A DNA stretch of 64,000 nt. Source: Staphylococcus hsinchuensis. Lineage in GTDB: Bacteria > Bacillota > Bacilli > Staphylococcales > Staphylococcaceae. Location: contig NZ_CP128355.1 of assembly GCF_038789205.1 (NCBI RefSeq), forward strand, positions 1,240,001-1,304,000. The letters run 5' to 3'. The position numbers and the translations under genes are program-made. This document shows positions 1 through 12,560 of the stretch, piece by piece. Under the pieces are notes generated by a model. That model worked only from the letters and a program-made list of their open reading frames with translations. It was not told the origin of the DNA and did no database searches. The stretch's first letter is position 1; each line of letters opens with the position of its first letter.

Positions 1-3000
1 GAACAGCAACTTTCTAAAGTCGGCACAGAAATGATGATTTACGATATTATTCAACGACACCAAAGTGAGTTGAATTTATATCAATCCCAAGTGAAATATT
101 ATGGTTTTAGTGAGAAATTGTATGAACAAATACAAGACTTTAAAAAATATTCAGTTTCTCCAGAAGCGTTAGAAACATACATAACAGAAAATCAATTACC
201 AACACGATCAAAACACAAACTCCAAGATATTGCATTAGTATATAAAAAGTTAGAAGAACGTATGCAAGGGAATTACGTATCTTCAGAAGACAGTTTAAAA
301 CGATTTATTCAAATGATGGATCAATCAGAATGGTTGAAAAAAAGTGAAATTTACATTGATGGTTTCCATAACTTTTCAACAATTGAATATGAAATGATTC
401 GTGGGCTTGTAAAGAATGCAAAGAAAGTGACTGTACTATTAACTACAGATGGTGATAAAGACCCATTCAGTTTATTTAGAAAGCCATCTGAGTCGTTAAC
501 GCATTTAGAAACAGTTGCACAAGATTTGAATATTCAATTAAATAAAACCTATTTTGACCAAACGTATCGCTTTGAAAACAAAGATTTGGAACATCTTGAA
601 AGCAATTTTAATGCGTTGCAGCCACAAACAATACCAGCTCAACAAAGTGTTGAAATACTAGAATCTTCAGCGATGCGTGAAGAAGTAAATGAGATAGCGA
701 GACGCATATTAAAGGAAACACGTGAACAAAATAGAAGGTATCAAGATATTGCAATTTTGTATCGAGATGAGTCATACGCATTCTTATTGGAATCTATTCT
801 AGAGCAGTATGATATTCCATACAATATCGATGTCAAAAAATCTATGACACACCATCCTATTATGGAAATGATTCGGTCAATGATTGAAGTGATTCAGTCA
901 AATTGGAACTTCGAACCGATGATGAGACTATTTAAAACGAACGTCCTTACGAAATCTATTAAAGAGAGTAAATATCTTATTGATATATTGGAAAACTTTG
1001 TATTAGAACGTGGAATATATGGTAAGCGTTGGTTAGATGATTCATTTTTTGATATCGAACAATTTCGAATTATGGGCATTAAACGAAATAAACTGACAGA
1101 CGAAGAACGCGAAACATTTAATCGTGTTGTACAGTTGAAAAATAATGTTATTGATAAAATATTAATTTTCGAAAGTAAAATGAATGAAGCTTCAACTGCA
1201 ATATCCTTTGCGACGGCATTTTATGAATCCATGGAGGCATTTGAATTACCTAGTCAATTAATGACAGAAAGAGATACGTACGATGCAGAGGGTAATCATC
1301 AAAAGGCTGAAGAAATTGATCAAATATGGAATGGTTTAATTCAAACACTTGATGATGTTGTAACTGTGTTCGAAGATCAATCGATGAAAAAATCTAGATT
1401 TTTAGAATTGTTAGATATTGGTTTGGATCAATTGGAATTCGTTATGATTCCTCAAACGTTAGATCAGGTGAGCATCGGAACGATGGATTTAGCCAAAGTT
1501 GATAATAAAGCACATGTATATCTAGTTGGTGTGAATGATGGTGTCATGCCACAAACAGTATCTTCTTCAGGATTAATTACAGATGAAGAAAAGAAAAATT
1601 TCCAACAACAAACAGATATTGAGTTGAGTCCAACTTCTGACGTGTTGCAAATGGATGAAGCGTTCGTATTTTACATTGCGATGACACGTAGTCAAGCAGC
1701 AGTGACATTTTCATATTCATTAATGGGCGTGAGTGGTGATGAGAAAGAACCGAGTCCATTTTTAGACCAAGTGTGCGCATTATATACAAATCTAGATGCT
1801 ACGAATATTCAATATAATCATCAAGCACATCCGTTAACGTTAATTGAGCATCCGCACCAGACAAAAATCTCTTTATTTGAAGCATTAAAGTCGTGGTTAG
1901 ATGATGAAATTGTCGCCGATATTTGGTTAGACACATATCAAGTTATCCGTGATAATAATGAACTCAACAAAGGACTTAATTATCTATTAACTGCATTAAC
2001 TTATGATAATGAGACAGTTCAACTTTCAGAAAAACAAGCGAAATCACTATACGGTTCAACGATAAATGCAAGTGTATCGCGCTTTGAAGGATATCAAGCA
2101 TGTCCGTTTAAACATTTCGCATCGCATGGTCTGCGTCTAAATGAACGTACGAAATATAAATTGGAGAACTTTGATTTAGGTGATATCTTCCACAGAGTAT
2201 TAAAGGCAATCTCAGATAAAATTCAAGGGGACTTTAAAAATTTAAATACGAATCAAATTCATAAATTAACGGCGGAAGCACTGTCAGATATTTTACCTGG
2301 CGTTCAATTTAATTTACTTAATTCAACAGCGTACTATCGTTATCTTTCACAGAAAATTGGTGCAATCGTTGAAACGACACTAACTGCACTTAAATATCAA
2401 GGTAACTATTCAAAATTTACGCCAGAGCGTTTTGAAGCAGGATTTAGAAGAAAACCACGCGATAACCAAGAATTACTTGCTGAAACACTGAAAACTTCTC
2501 AAGGTGTACCAATAAATATCCGCGGTCAAATTGATCGTATTGATACTTATCAACGTGACGGTCGTAGCTTCGTAAATGTTATCGATTATAAATCGTCAAA
2601 ATATAGTGGCACGTTAGATTTAACTAAAGTGTATTATGGCATGCAGATGCAAATGATGACGTATATGGATATCGTCCTTAATAACAAAGAACGACTCGGA
2701 CTTACACCTGAAACTAAACCAGGTGGATTATTATACTTCCATGTACACCAACCTCGTATCAAACTTGCATGGAGTGAAATTGATAAAGAGAAACGTAACA
2801 AAGAGTTTATTAATTCATTTAAATTGAGCGGTTTAATTAATGATGATGAATCAGTTATAGAAGCCGTGGATACGCGAATTGAACCTAATTATACTTCTGA
2901 TATCGTTCCGATTGGACTTAAAAAAGATGGCGGGTTAAAAAGTCAAAGTAAAGTTGCTGATGAAGATACGATTTATAAATTAATCCAGCATAACAAACGT

Positions 3001-3210
3001 AATTTTATTAAAACTGCATCGGATATTATGGACGGACATACAGAAGTTGCACCGTTAAAATATGATCAAAAGTTACCGTGTGAATTTTGTAACTACAAAT
3101 CCGTTTGTCATGTGGACGGGATGATTGATAGTAAACGTTATCGTGTTGTAGATGAATCCATTGATCCGTTAGAAGCAGTGCGAAATGATGAAAGCGAAGA
3201 GGGTGAGTAA
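1..3210 (+). CDS. addB: ATP-dependent helicase/nuclease subunit B, AddB (RexB), 5'-partial
   Basis: The reading frame is open from base 1 and the family is normally about 1,160 residues, so roughly 90 N-terminal residues lie outside the window. AddB pairs with AddA to form the helicase-nuclease that resects double-strand breaks for recombination. Counting codons from base 1, the C-terminal nuclease domain shows GQIDRID (about 842-848) and DYKSS (about 862). The four cysteines that hold the 4Fe-4S cluster in Bacillus AddB are all present: one in ACPF (701) and a C-x2-C-x5-C group (1027, 1030, 1036). The stop codon abuts the addA start, which suggests translational coupling. Apart from the cut 5' end the gene looks intact. 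Confidence 0.96.
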   Translation, partial: EQQLSKVGTEMMIYDIIQRHQSELNLYQSQVKYYGFSEKLYEQIQDFKKYSVSPEALETYITENQLPTRSKHKLQDIALVYKKLEERMQGNYVSSEDSLKRFIQMMDQSEWLKKSEIYIDGFHNFSTIEYEMIRGLVKNAKKVTVLLTTDGDKDPFSLFRKPSESLTHLETVAQDLNIQLNKTYFDQTYRFENKDLEHLESNFNALQPQTIPAQQSVEILESSAMREEVNEIARRILKETREQNRRYQDIAILYRDESYAFLLESILEQYDIPYNIDVKKSMTHHPIMEMIRSMIEVIQSNWNFEPMMRLFKTNVLTKSIKESKYLIDILENFVLERGIYGKRWLDDSFFDIEQFRIMGIKRNKLTDEERETFNRVVQLKNNVIDKILIFESKMNEASTAISFATAFYESMEAFELPSQLMTERDTYDAEGNHQKAEEIDQIWNGLIQTLDDVVTVFEDQSMKKSRFLELLDIGLDQLEFVMIPQTLDQVSIGTMDLAKVDNKAHVYLVGVNDGVMPQTVSSSGLITDEEKKNFQQQTDIELSPTSDVLQMDEAFVFYIAMTRSQAAVTFSYSLMGVSGDEKEPSPFLDQVCALYTNLDATNIQYNHQAHPLTLIEHPHQTKISLFEALKSWLDDEIVADIWLDTYQVIRDNNELNKGLNYLLTALTYDNETVQLSEKQAKSLYGSTINASVSRFEGYQACPFKHFASHGLRLNERTKYKLENFDLGDIFHRVLKAISDKIQGDFKNLNTNQIHKLTAEALSDILPGVQFNLLNSTAYYRYLSQKIGAIVETTLTALKYQGNYSKFTPERFEAGFRRKPRDNQELLAETLKTSQGVPINIRGQIDRIDTYQRDGRSFVNVIDYKSSKYSGTLDLTKVYYGMQMQMMTYMDIVLNNKERLGLTPETKPGGLLYFHVHQPRIKLAWSEIDKEKRNKEFINSFKLSGLINDDESVIEAVDTRIEPNYTSDIVPIGLKKDGGLKSQSKVADEDTIYKLIQHNKRNFIKTASDIMDGHTEVAPLKYDQKLPCEFCNYKSVCHVDGMIDSKRYRVVDESIDPLEAVRNDESEEGE

Positions 3211-6200
3211 ATGATGAGTCAAATTCCAATAAAGCCGACAAATACACGTTGGACGGATGGTCAATGGCGCAGTATTTATGCTAAAGGCCAAGATGTACTC
3301 GTAGCTGCAGCAGCTGGGTCAGGAAAGACTGCAGTACTTGTTGAACGTATTATCCAACGTATCATTAAAGATGAGATCGACGTCGATCGCTTATTAGTCG
3401 TGACGTTTACAAATGCGAGTGCACGTGAGATGAAACATCGTGTTGATCAACGCATTCAAGAAGCATCATTGGAAGCACCAGAGAATACACATTTAAAAAA
3501 TCAACGTATCAAAATTCATCAAGCACAAATTTCAACATTACATAGTTTTTGTTTGAAATTAATTCAACAACATTATGATGTATTAGATATAGATCCAAAC
3601 TTTAAAACGAGTAGTGAAGCGGAAAATATTTTATTACTCGAGCAAACAATTGATGAAGTATTAGAGCAACATTATGACAAACTAGACCCGCATTTTATTG
3701 ATTTAACGGAACATTTATCTTCTGACCGTAATGATGAACTATTGCGCGACACTGTAAAAGAGCTGTATTACTTTAGTGTGGCTAACCCTAACCCGTTAAA
3801 CTGGTTAGCTCACTTATCAGATCCATATGAAGATGAACAGCAGCAACAAGAATTACTAACATTATTAAATGACATTGCGTCTATATTTATGACCTCTGCA
3901 TTGGAAGCACTGAATAAGAGTTATGATTTATTTATGATGTTAGAATCAGTTGAAAAACAAGTAGAAGTCATAGAGACAGAACGCCAGTTTATGGCACAGG
4001 CTATGGAAGATGGATATTTAAATTCACAACTTATTGCAGATCATCAATTTATCGTACGTTTCCCTGCCAAAAATAAAAAGGTCAAAGAAGCGAATGAAAT
4101 GATGATGGATGTCTATGATGATGCTAAAAAATATTACGACCAATACAAAGATTTAGTCACAAAAGTACAAACAGATTACTATTCCAGAGATGCGGAAAGT
4201 TTAACTAATGATATGCAACAGTTGGCACCACGCATACAATATTTAACACAGATCACATCAGATGTAATAAATCAATTTAATCAGAAAAAACGTCGCCGTA
4301 ACATATTAGATTTCTCAGATTATGAACACTTCGCGTTACGTATCTTAATGGATGATGACGGAGAACCTACGGAAATAGCAGACCTTTATAGAAAGCAGTT
4401 TGAAGAATTACTCGTCGATGAATATCAAGATACGAACCGCGTGCAAGAACAAATTCTAACGTGTATTAAACGTGGAACCGAATCTGATGGGAATTTATTT
4501 ATGGTCGGAGACGTAAAACAATCGATTTATAAGTTTAGGCAAGCCGATCCAAGCCTCTTTATTGAAAAATATAACAGATTTACAACTGATGGCTCTGAAT
4601 ACGGTATGCGCATCGATTTATCTCAAAATTTCCGTTCCAGGAAAGAGGTATTAACTACAACCAACTATTTATTTAAACACATGATGGATGAAGCGGTTGG
4701 CGAAATAAAATATGATGCTGCAGCACAACTCTATTACGGAGCACCATTTGATACGGAAAATCATGATGTACATTTGAATATGCTTATCCAAGATGATCAA
4801 TCAGATTTAAAAGGTTCTGAACAAGAAGCGGAGTACATTGTGCAACAAGTGGAAAAAATTATAAATGACTATAAAGTTTATGACATTAAAACTGAGCAAT
4901 ATCGTCCAGCTGAATACAAAGATATCGTTATACTTGAACGTTCTTACGGCCAAGCACGTAATATTCAACAAGCGTTTAAAGATCACAATATACCATTTCA
5001 TGTTAACAGCAAAGAAGGGTACTTCGAACAAACTGAAGTACAGTTAATCTTGTCATTTTTAAAAACTATAGACAATCCGTTACAAGATATATATTTAGTC
5101 GGGTTGATGCGTTCAGTCATTTATCAGTTTACTGAAGACGAACTTTCAAATATTCGAATTATCAGTCCGAATGATGATTATTTTTACCAGTCGATTCAAC
5201 ATTATATTCAACATGATGATGTTGATCAAAATCTCGTTGAAAAGTTAAAAGCATTTTTAACAGATATCGAGCTTTATCAAGAATATAGTCAAACACATGC
5301 CGTTTATCAATTAATTGATAAATTTTATAATGACCATTTCGTCATTCAATATTTTAGTGGTATTACTGGTGGGAAAGGCCGTCGCGCTAACTTATATGGA
5401 TTGTTTAATAAAGCAGTGGAATTTGAAGATTCTAGTTTCCGAGGGTTATATCAATTTATAAGATTTATAGACGAATTGATAGATAGAGGAAAAGATTTTG
5501 GTGAAGAAAATGTCGTTGGACCAAATGACAATGTCGTACGTATGATGACGATTCATAGTAGTAAAGGTTTAGAGTTTCCTTTTGTCATTTATTCAGGTTT
5601 ATCAAGAAAGTTTCGTCGTGCAGATCTTTATAAACCGGTTACTTTGAACCAACAATATGGTCTAGGAATGGAATATTATGATGTGGAACATCAATTAACT
5701 TTCCCATCATTATCTTCAGTTACGTATAAAGCTATCAATGAAAAGGAAATGATCTCTGAAGAAATGAGATTAATTTACGTGGCATTAACACGTGCGAAAG
5801 AGCAACTCTTTTTAATCGGACGTGTAAAGTCAGAGAAAGAGTTACAAAATTGGGAACAAGTTTCTGTTTCAGGTACGCATCTTCCAGTGAGTTACCGTTT
5901 AACTGCACAAAGTCCAATTTCAATGATTTATCCGATACTTTCAAAGTATCAGTCTACAGAACTGTCCAATGAGTTGCGTTTTGAACGGAATATTGATGAG
6001 GTTGATACCTCAATGAAACCTTATGTTCAATTAAATATTGATCTTTATGAGGATATCGCAACTGAATCAGTGGGTGAGATTGAGCGTGCGCATACATTAA
6101 ACGAAATGGAATCATTTAATTCAGGTAACGAAGAAGTTAGAATGCAAATCGAACGTCAGTTAGCTTTCCGATATCCATATCAAACTGCTATACATCAACC

Positions 6201-6864
6201 ATCTAAACAATCAGTTTCTGAGTTGAAACGACAATTAGAAACAGCTCAAACAGATACGAACTATGATCGCGTTCGTCAATATCGTATCGGTACGAGAACA
6301 TATGAACGACCTGCTTTCTTGAGTCATACAAAAGTACGTAGAGCCAATGAGATTGGTACGTTGATGCATACAGTAATGCAACACTTACCATTTACTGAAG
6401 ATGGTTTAACACGTGAGCAACTCTTAAATTACATCGACCGTTTAATTGATAAGAATATTATTAAAGAAGATGCTAAAAAAGATATTCAAATAGATGATAT
6501 TATGCATTTTATCGAAAGTCCGCTATATCGCAAAATTGCAAATAGTGATGCAATCTATCGTGAACTTCCATTTGTAGTTAATCAGAATAAAGTAGATAAA
6601 AGGCCAGATGACCAAGATGCTTCAATCATTCAAGGTATGATTGATTTAATCTTTGTAAGTGACGGTGAATATTACTTTGTAGACTACAAAACAGATGCTT
6701 TCAATAGACGTCGCAGTATGACAGATGAGGAAATAGGTCAACAATTGAAAGATCGTTATAAAATACAGATGGCATATTATAGAAATACGTTGGAGACAAT
6801 ATTAAATAAAGAAGTAAAAGGATACCTCTATTTCTTTAAATTTGGTCAACTCTCAATTGATTAA
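3211..6864 (+). CDS. addA: ATP-dependent helicase/nuclease subunit A, AddA (RexA)
   Basis: UvrD-like superfamily 1 helicase and nuclease, 1,217 residues, the motor subunit of the AddAB double-strand-break resection enzyme. Walker A is AAAGSGKT (about 33-40). The Walker B region is [10 protein letters not shown] (about 401-410). Helicase motifs [11 protein letters not shown] (about 777) and [11 protein letters not shown] (about 855) follow, and the C-terminal RecB-type nuclease carries GMIDLIF and DYKTD (about 1143-1162). The start directly follows the addB stop, with an AGAGGGTGA ribosome site inside the end of addB. Two adjacent ATG codons leave the exact start ambiguous by one residue. Confidence 0.97.
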   Translation: MMSQIPIKPTNTRWTDGQWRSIYAKGQDVLVAAAAGSGKTAVLVERIIQRIIKDEIDVDRLLVVTFTNASAREMKHRVDQRIQEASLEAPENTHLKNQRIKIHQAQISTLHSFCLKLIQQHYDVLDIDPNFKTSSEAENILLLEQTIDEVLEQHYDKLDPHFIDLTEHLSSDRNDELLRDTVKELYYFSVANPNPLNWLAHLSDPYEDEQQQQELLTLLNDIASIFMTSALEALNKSYDLFMMLESVEKQVEVIETERQFMAQAMEDGYLNSQLIADHQFIVRFPAKNKKVKEANEMMMDVYDDAKKYYDQYKDLVTKVQTDYYSRDAESLTNDMQQLAPRIQYLTQITSDVINQFNQKKRRRNILDFSDYEHFALRILMDDDGEPTEIADLYRKQFEELLVDEYQDTNRVQEQILTCIKRGTESDGNLFMVGDVKQSIYKFRQADPSLFIEKYNRFTTDGSEYGMRIDLSQNFRSRKEVLTTTNYLFKHMMDEAVGEIKYDAAAQLYYGAPFDTENHDVHLNMLIQDDQSDLKGSEQEAEYIVQQVEKIINDYKVYDIKTEQYRPAEYKDIVILERSYGQARNIQQAFKDHNIPFHVNSKEGYFEQTEVQLILSFLKTIDNPLQDIYLVGLMRSVIYQFTEDELSNIRIISPNDDYFYQSIQHYIQHDDVDQNLVEKLKAFLTDIELYQEYSQTHAVYQLIDKFYNDHFVIQYFSGITGGKGRRANLYGLFNKAVEFEDSSFRGLYQFIRFIDELIDRGKDFGEENVVGPNDNVVRMMTIHSSKGLEFPFVIYSGLSRKFRRADLYKPVTLNQQYGLGMEYYDVEHQLTFPSLSSVTYKAINEKEMISEEMRLIYVALTRAKEQLFLIGRVKSEKELQNWEQVSVSGTHLPVSYRLTAQSPISMIYPILSKYQSTELSNELRFERNIDEVDTSMKPYVQLNIDLYEDIATESVGEIERAHTLNEMESFNSGNEEVRMQIERQLAFRYPYQTAIHQPSKQSVSELKRQLETAQTDTNYDRVRQYRIGTRTYERPAFLSHTKVRRANEIGTLMHTVMQHLPFTEDGLTREQLLNYIDRLIDKNIIKEDAKKDIQIDDIMHFIESPLYRKIANSDAIYRELPFVVNQNKVDKRPDDQDASIIQGMIDLIFVSDGEYYFVDYKTDAFNRRRSMTDEEIGQQLKDRYKIQMAYYRNTLETILNKEVKGYLYFFKFGQLSID

Positions 6865-6886
6865 TCTTAATAAAGGAGCAACGTAA

Positions 6887-8032
6887 ATGACAACATCTAA
6901 GAGAGTATTTGAGTTAGATGCACTGAGAGGATTGAGCTTATTTGGAATATTATTAATGAATATTTTGCCATTTAGTTTTCCATACGATGAATCTTTTTTA
7001 CCTGATAAAGTAGATGGGGTGGATGAACTGATTATTCGTATTGTCACGACGTTAATTATCAGTTCATTTTATCCTATATTTACCTTTTTATTTGGGTATG
7101 GTCTGGCGATAATGTTTGACCATAGCGTGCAACGTGATTACGGGTACTATCCAGTGATATTTAGACGGTTAACCTTTTTATTAGCATTAGGTTTAATCCA
7201 TGGTTACTTCATATTTTCAGGGGACATTTTAGTTGATTATGCAATTACTGGGATGATTGCTGTACTTTTAATTAAGAAAAGACCAAAAGCCTTATTTATT
7301 ACAGCGATTGTATTATTTACAGTAAAAATAGTACTTATCGCTATACCAAAATCACTCTTTACTTGGTTGAATGGTCGCTATGACACTGCAAACTTTACGG
7401 GCACATCTATATCGAAGTTTATTAATACGAAGCAACATGGAAGTTATATGAGTAATATTGCTTTAAATACTTATGAAAAAACAATGCACATTTTAGATTT
7501 AGTGACGTTTGGTGCTTTTTTTGAATTTCTGCCTTATGTCTTATTAGGTATGGTTGCTCAAAAGGTAAACTTAATTGACTACATACGAAATAATCAACGA
7601 AAAGCGATGAAGTGGGGTTGTACCTTTCTCATAATAGGATATTTAGTTAAATTGCCATATGCTATAGATTACGCCAATCAGGCATTGTCAACTTTGAGTA
7701 CAATGCTTGGTGGTCCACTAGTTGCAACAGGTTATGTATTATTATTTATAATATTATGTCAAAAAAGTAATTTTGTGCGCTTCATTTCAATGTTTAAATA
7801 TCCGGGGAAGTTAAGTCTCACAATTTATTTAACACAAAGTATAATTTTCACACTTATTTACGGCGGTTTAGGTTTTGGGTTCGGTTTATATGACCGTTTG
7901 GCACTATATCAGTCCTATATGATTGCTATTGTAATATTTATACTTCAAATGATATTGAGTTACTATTATTTGAAGAAATTTAAGAAAGGTCCATTTGAAT
8001 GGATATGGCGAAAATTCACTTATCTTAAGTAA
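6887..8032 (+). CDS. DUF418 family membrane protein
   Basis: 381-residue polytopic membrane protein. The N terminus contains ALRGLSLFGILLMN, a mark of the YeiB/DUF418 group, and the C-terminal third (from about residue 300) has the family's pattern of hydrophobic helices ending in a basic FKKGPFEWIWRKF tail. The function of this family is not known; a link to export or acyl transfer at the membrane is sometimes proposed because its N terminus resembles acyltransferase 3 proteins. It starts 22 bases after addA behind an AAAGGAG site, so it may be read through from addBA. I saw no clear terminator after it. Confidence 0.85.
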   Translation: MTTSKRVFELDALRGLSLFGILLMNILPFSFPYDESFLPDKVDGVDELIIRIVTTLIISSFYPIFTFLFGYGLAIMFDHSVQRDYGYYPVIFRRLTFLLALGLIHGYFIFSGDILVDYAITGMIAVLLIKKRPKALFITAIVLFTVKIVLIAIPKSLFTWLNGRYDTANFTGTSISKFINTKQHGSYMSNIALNTYEKTMHILDLVTFGAFFEFLPYVLLGMVAQKVNLIDYIRNNQRKAMKWGCTFLIIGYLVKLPYAIDYANQALSTLSTMLGGPLVATGYVLLFIILCQKSNFVRFISMFKYPGKLSLTIYLTQSIIFTLIYGGLGFGFGLYDRLALYQSYMIAIVIFILQMILSYYYLKKFKKGPFEWIWRKFTYLK

Positions 8033-8148
8033 TTTCATACTTTAACAAATTTGTTAGAATTTTAAGAATTTTAATGCGTATTTATTTGTTATTTCATCCT
8101 TGATGAAGTTATAATAAATATTAATAAAAGATGAGGAGCTGATATTGA

Positions 8149-9051
8149 ATGAAATTCCTATCATTCAGACATGACGGAGAGGCATCTTATGGTGTGAAAG
8201 TAAAACGCGAAGAAGCGGCTTGGGACTTGAAGAAAGTTTTTGCTGATTTTTCAGAAGGAGAATTTCACCCTAAACAATTACTAAACGGACTACAACAAAA
8301 TCAAACGATAGATTTTCAAGAGCAAGTACGTAAGTCAGTTGTAGCTGCTGAAGAAAGTGGTAAAGGAGAAGATTATAAAGTACAATTTTCAGATATTGAA
8401 TTTTTACCACCAGTAACGCCGACAAATAACATCATTGCTTTTGGACGTAATTATAAAGAACATGCAAGCGAGTTAAATCATGAAGTAGAACGCTTATATG
8501 TATTCACTAAAGCAGCTTCATCATTAACTGGTGACAATAGTACGATTCCTAACCACAAAGATATTACTGATCAACTAGATTACGAAGGTGAACTTGGTGT
8601 AGTAATTGGTAAATCAGGTGAGAAAATACCTAAAGGTTTAGCATTAGATTATGTGTATGGCTATACAATCATCAATGATATTACTGATCGTAAGGCGCAA
8701 TCATCACAAGATCAAGCATTCCTTTCTAAAAGTTTAACAGGTGGATGTCCTATTGGACCTTACATCGTTACTAAAGATGAATTACCAACACCGGAAAATG
8801 TAAATATCGTAACGAAGGTAAATAATGAAATCCGTCAAGATGGCAATACAAGCGAAATGATTCTTAAAATTGATGAATTAATTGAAGAAATTTCAAAATA
8901 CGTTGCATTACACCCAGGCGATATTATTGCTACAGGTACACCGGCAGGCGTTGGTGCTGGGTTGGAACCACCACAATTCCTACAACCAGGTGATGAAGTA
9001 AAAGTAACAATCGATAACATTGGTACATTAACAAATTATATTGAGAAATAA
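8149..9051 (+). CDS. fumarylacetoacetate hydrolase (FAH) family protein
   Basis: 300 residues. The C-terminal FAH domain has [10 protein letters not shown] (about 99), the metal-binding acidic pair in DYEGELG (E146, E148) and [10 protein letters not shown] (about 176). A shorter N-terminal domain precedes it. Family members hydrolyse, decarboxylate or isomerise 2-keto acids with Mg2+ or Mn2+, and the substrate cannot be told from sequence. Staphylococci carry this gene next to addBA; no catabolic genes accompany it, so a housekeeping role such as oxaloacetate or acylpyruvate clean-up is more plausible than aromatic catabolism (inference). The start has ATGAGGAGC upstream. A terminator follows at 9070. 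Confidence 0.9.
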   Translation: MKFLSFRHDGEASYGVKVKREEAAWDLKKVFADFSEGEFHPKQLLNGLQQNQTIDFQEQVRKSVVAAEESGKGEDYKVQFSDIEFLPPVTPTNNIIAFGRNYKEHASELNHEVERLYVFTKAASSLTGDNSTIPNHKDITDQLDYEGELGVVIGKSGEKIPKGLALDYVYGYTIINDITDRKAQSSQDQAFLSKSLTGGCPIGPYIVTKDELPTPENVNIVTKVNNEIRQDGNTSEMILKIDELIEEISKYVALHPGDIIATGTPAGVGAGLEPPQFLQPGDEVKVTIDNIGTLTNYIEK

Positions 9052-9069
9052 ATTAAATCACGCATAAAC

Positions 9070-9117
9070 AAGGTAGATAGTTATACTGAAATACATGTAA
9101 TAACTATCTACCTTTTG
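9070..9117 (+). terminator. rho-independent terminator after the FAH-family gene
   Basis: Perfect 15-bp inverted repeat (AAGGTAGATAGTTAT at 9070-9084 against 9100-9114) followed by TTTT. The remaining 220 bases up to 9336 show only AT-rich promoter-like sequence and no credible gene. Confidence 0.8.
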
Positions 9118-9336
9118 CATTGTTGGTGAAAAGGCTAGGTATATCTTTAGAAAAATCTTTAAAAATGATTAACAGTTCAGTATCATGGGAATGTGTATGG
9201 AGCAATCGTTTATGTTTTGCTACATTAACAATATGACATACAATATTGAGTTAAATGTACAATTGTATGTTTTTACTAACGCTACAAAGACATGTTTATT
9301 TTACTTTATTAGTTCAAATTGTAGGGGGGACCAACT

Positions 9337-9726
9337 ATGTTACATATTCATATTATGACATGGGCGTTGGCGATTATACTATTTTTCGCCACTTACTTTA
9401 ACTTTTCAGAAAAGCAAGGTGCGACGCCATACTTCAAACCAATTCATATGTTACTAAGATTATTTATGGTATTAGTACTGATTTCTGGTTTTTGGTTATG
9501 GATTCAAGCATTTACTATGGACAACGCAGGTAGTCATATCGTATTGTTACTTAAAATGTTATGCGGTGTAGGCGTTATCGCTTTAATGGAAGTGACAATA
9601 GCAAAAAGAAAAAAAGGACAACCTAGTAATGGGATGTTATGGATTACTATCGTGTTAATCCTTATTACAATGACTTTAGGTACGATTTTACCAAGAGGCC
9701 CAATTACACAAATGTTCGGCCTATAA
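9337..9726 (+). CDS. UPF0344 (YisL) family membrane protein
   Basis: 129 residues with four predicted membrane helices (about 4-20, 37-55, 66-85 and 99-117). It resembles the UPF0344 group of Bacillus YisL and its staphylococcal relatives: the N terminus reads [17 protein letters not shown] and the C terminus ends [10 protein letters not shown]. No function is known. It starts behind GTAGGGGGGA and stands alone between two terminators, so it is probably monocistronic. Confidence 0.88.
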   Translation: MLHIHIMTWALAIILFFATYFNFSEKQGATPYFKPIHMLLRLFMVLVLISGFWLWIQAFTMDNAGSHIVLLLKMLCGVGVIALMEVTIAKRKKGQPSNGMLWITIVLILITMTLGTILPRGPITQMFGL

Positions 9727-9744
9727 GAGATGAATAAATAAATT

Positions 9745-9790
9745 AAAGCCCATCATAAGAAGCATAAACTTTTTATGATGGGCTTTTTAT
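9745..9790. terminator. bidirectional terminator between the UPF0344 gene and cdr
   Basis: 14-bp stem, AAAGCCCATCATAA (9745-9758) against 9773-9786, with T runs on the plus side and A runs on the other, placed between convergent genes. Confidence 0.85.
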
Positions 9791-9822
9791 ATAACATTAT
9801 ACACATTTAATAAATGTCACCA

Positions 9823-11145
9823 TTATTTATTTCGCGCTTTGTAACCAATCATATTAATAACGTCTTTTGGGCTACTATAAGGTGGGGCGTATGCAACTTC
9901 AAATTCTGTAAGTTCATCTATGGTAAGTTGATTCATCATCGCCATCGATAATATATCAATACGTTTATCTACGCCTTGTTGCCCCACAGCGGCCGCACGC
10001 AAGATGCGGCGATTAGACTTATCAAAATAGACACGTAATGTTATTTGAGTATTACCCGGGTAATAACCAGCATGTGTACCCTGAGTAGTTTCTACATATT
10101 CATAATTAAATTGGTCTAATAATTGAGGGTTAACACCTACGCTCGCTAAAGAATAATCAAAGAATTTAACTATATTAGCACCTAAAAATCCTTTGAATAC
10201 CATATTTGGATTACCTGCAATTTGTTCAGCAATAACACTGGCGGCACGATGCGCACCCCAAGCAAGTGGGATGTGGGCTTCGAGATCTACATGACGATAA
10301 CAAGCTTTTATGATATCGCCTAAAGCGTATACATTCGGTATATTCGTTTGGAAACGATTATTCACTGGTATATAACCTTGATCGTCTAATTGTATGCTGG
10401 AAGATGCAATGAAATCAGAATTTGGTTTAATGCCGACACCTTCAATTATCATATCGTAGCTTTCGACTTTTCCAGATTTGAAGTAAACCTTTTTTCCCTC
10501 AACTTTATCGATTTCTTCATTAAATCGATAATTGATTTCACGTTTATCTAATTCATCGATAATCGTTTGGTTTAAATCTTCATCCATGAGTTTATTAATA
10601 TGTGTGGAGCGGTGAATTAAAGTCGGTGTGATGCCTCGTGCATAAAAATTTTCAAGCACTTCTAAACTAATATAGCCCGCACCTACAATTAAAGCGTTTG
10701 AAACGTTATGCTGCTCAATATATGCATCAATATCATCTGTATCTTCCAGGTTTCTTAACGTGAAAGCCATGTCGCTATTTAAACCTAAAGTATTTGCGCT
10801 ACAACCTGGGCTTAATATGAGTTTATCGTAGCTTTCCTCAAATGTTTTATCTTGTTGAAGGTTATGAACGGTTACAGTTTGATCATCTTCATTGATACTC
10901 GTTACTTTATGATGAGTTTTAACAGTGATTTGTTTTTTATCGAAAAATATTTCAGGTGTTGTTTCGACAACTTTATCGCGAGAATCTACCACTTTTCCGA
11001 GATAATAAGGTAATGAACAATTGGCAAAACTCATGTCACGATCTTTTTCGAATACAATGATTTCACTTTCTGAATCTAATCTTCTTATTTGGCTAGCAAC
11101 AGTGGCGCCTCCTGCGACAGCTCCTACTATAACAATTTTATTCAT
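9823..11145 (-). CDS. cdr: coenzyme A disulfide reductase
   Basis: 440 residues. FAD- and NADPH-dependent enzyme that reduces CoA disulfide; CoA is a main low-molecular-weight thiol in staphylococci beside bacillithiol. The FAD-binding motif is [10 protein letters not shown] (about 8-17). The single redox cysteine is C43 in [10 protein letters not shown], the family hallmark, since ordinary disulfide reductases have C-x4-C. A second nucleotide-binding motif, VGAGYISLE, and the C-terminal dimerisation domain with [10 protein letters not shown] are present. It starts behind TAAGGAGGT. A HAD phosphatase gene lies 23 bases upstream on the same strand, so they are probably co-transcribed. Confidence 0.96.
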   Translation of the reverse strand: MNKIVIVGAVAGGATVASQIRRLDSESEIIVFEKDRDMSFANCSLPYYLGKVVDSRDKVVETTPEIFFDKKQITVKTHHKVTSINEDDQTVTVHNLQQDKTFEESYDKLILSPGCSANTLGLNSDMAFTLRNLEDTDDIDAYIEQHNVSNALIVGAGYISLEVLENFYARGITPTLIHRSTHINKLMDEDLNQTIIDELDKREINYRFNEEIDKVEGKKVYFKSGKVESYDMIIEGVGIKPNSDFIASSSIQLDDQGYIPVNNRFQTNIPNVYALGDIIKACYRHVDLEAHIPLAWGAHRAASVIAEQIAGNPNMVFKGFLGANIVKFFDYSLASVGVNPQLLDQFNYEYVETTQGTHAGYYPGNTQITLRVYFDKSNRRILRAAAVGQQGVDKRIDILSMAMMNQLTIDELTEFEVAYAPPYSSPKDVINMIGYKARNK

Positions 11146-11168
11146 ATCTATACCTCCTTAAGTATAAA

Positions 11169-12011
11169 TTAAATATGGGTCGAGATATGATTTTCATAAG
11201 GTATATTTAATTTGAAATAATCATTTAAATATCTGCCGATTCCATCTTCATTATTTGAATATGTGATTTCGTTTGCAACGTGCTTGATTTCGTCTAAACT
11301 ATTTTCCATTGCAATGCCATGTTTCGCGTATTTAATCATTTCTAAATCATTATCTTCATCACCGAAAGCAATGATATGATTTCGGTCAATATTTAATTCA
11401 TCTGTGATGTAATCGATACCTGTTGCTTTACTGATACCTTTTTTAACAATTTCTATAACTGGGAATGGTGAACCCCATCTTCTGTGCTCAATATTCTCAG
11501 CGTAGAAACGTGTTAACATTTGTTTAATGCGCGGTATCATATTTTCTTCAGCTTCTACTAAAATAGAAGTAGGTGATTCAGTTAAAGTTGTGAGTAAATC
11601 ACCTGTTTCTATTTTAGGATCACCCATAGAGAAACCGTCAAATAATTTCTGATCAAAGTTATCGAGGAACACACGATCTTGTATTTCAGCTATGATATTT
11701 GAAACGCCATAGTCATTTAATGATTGAATAATACTTCTTGATAATTCTAAATCTAGAACTTCATGTAAGGTTTCAAATTGATCATTCTTAGGGTGGTGTA
11801 CGTATGCACCATTAAAATTTATAACGGGTGTATCTAAATTTAATTCATGATAATATTTTTGGCTCGCTCGATAAGGACGCCCAGTAGCAATCATCAGTTG
11901 GTGTCCTTGCGATTGTAATTGTTTTAATATTTTTTTAGTATAAGATGAAATTTCCTTTTCATCATTTAAAAGTGTTCCATCTAGGTCTAAACATATTAAG
12001 TGAGTTTCCAT
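11169..12011 (-). CDS. Cof-type HAD-superfamily phosphatase
   Basis: 280 residues. HAD motif I is DLDGTLL (nucleophile D9, acid/base D11), motif II is ATGRP, and motif IV is FGDEDNDLEMI near residue 220. The large C2B cap places it in the Cof/YwpJ group, which dephosphorylates small phosphosugars, flavin or cofactor phosphates; the substrate is unknown here. The start is ATG after TAAGGAGC. It runs into cdr and is probably the first gene of that operon. Confidence 0.9.
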   Translation of the reverse strand: METHLICLDLDGTLLNDEKEISSYTKKILKQLQSQGHQLMIATGRPYRASQKYYHELNLDTPVINFNGAYVHHPKNDQFETLHEVLDLELSRSIIQSLNDYGVSNIIAEIQDRVFLDNFDQKLFDGFSMGDPKIETGDLLTTLTESPTSILVEAEENMIPRIKQMLTRFYAENIEHRRWGSPFPVIEIVKKGISKATGIDYITDELNIDRNHIIAFGDEDNDLEMIKYAKHGIAMENSLDEIKHVANEITYSNNEDGIGRYLNDYFKLNIPYENHISTHI

Positions 12012-12125
12012 GCAAAGCTCCTTATTGAATTTTCAGTAATGTATCAATATCATAGCATTTTATTGGCGTTTTGTAAGATATTTGATATATTGTAGTTATC
12101 ATATTTTTAAGGAGAGGTGAGACAA

Positions 12126-12434
12126 ATGGATGAAGGATTAAAAGATAGCATTTTAAATGCACTAGAAATGGTTATTGACCCTGAATTAGGTATCGATATC
12201 GTAAATTTAGGTTTAGTATATAACGTCGATGTAGACGATGACGGATTATGTACGGTTGAAATGACTTTAACTTCAATGGGTTGTCCTCTTGGACCGCAAA
12301 TTACTAACCAAGTGAAAAGTGTTTTAGCTGAAATACCAGAAATATCAGATACTGATGTAAATATTGTATGGAACCCACCATGGGGTAAAGAGATGATGTC
12401 TCGCTATGCAAAAATCGCTCTAGGTATTGGCTAA
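12126..12434 (+). CDS. sufT: SufT, DUF59/MIP18 family iron-sulfur assembly factor
   Basis: 102 residues. The MIP18 (DUF59) domain covers the whole protein, with the conserved DPELG (18-22) and the cysteine motif TSMGCPLGP (C53). In S. aureus the orthologous protein helps mature Fe-S proteins when demand is high (established). I chose the ATG at 12126 because it sits 5 bases after GAGGTGA; an in-frame GTG 9 bases upstream lies inside that ribosome site. It is divergent from the HAD gene. A large hairpin follows it. Confidence 0.92.
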   Translation: MDEGLKDSILNALEMVIDPELGIDIVNLGLVYNVDVDDDGLCTVEMTLTSMGCPLGPQITNQVKSVLAEIPEISDTDVNIVWNPPWGKEMMSRYAKIALGIG

Positions 12435-12455
12435 TATAATTGCTTAATTATATAT

Positions 12456-12560
12456 AGACTAGCCTGAATGAAGGAAGATGTACGAGAATGTAACTGTCGA
12501 CCAGAAGATGTGGTGGTAAGTTGCTTCCTAAGTCTTTACTTCAAACAGGCTAGTTTTTTA
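12456..12560 (+). ncRNA. candidate structured RNA or extended terminator after sufT
   Basis: About 100 bases fold into nested stems: ACTAGCCTG (12458-12466) with 12546-12554, AGGAAG (12472-12477) with 12524-12529, GTAA (12490-12493) near TTGC (12521-12524), and ACCA (12500-12503) with TGGT (12511-12514), closed by TTTTTT. A simple terminator would not need the inner 80 bases. It may be a processed 3' RNA of sufT or an independent small RNA; TTGGCT and TATATA (12426, 12449) are a possible but weak promoter. From 12561 to 12760 I see only AT-rich leader for the next gene. Confidence 0.5.

Noticed and set aside
9124..9237. 37-codon GTG-started frame in the gap before the UPF0344 gene
   Set aside because: No ribosome site before the GTG and no sensible composition.
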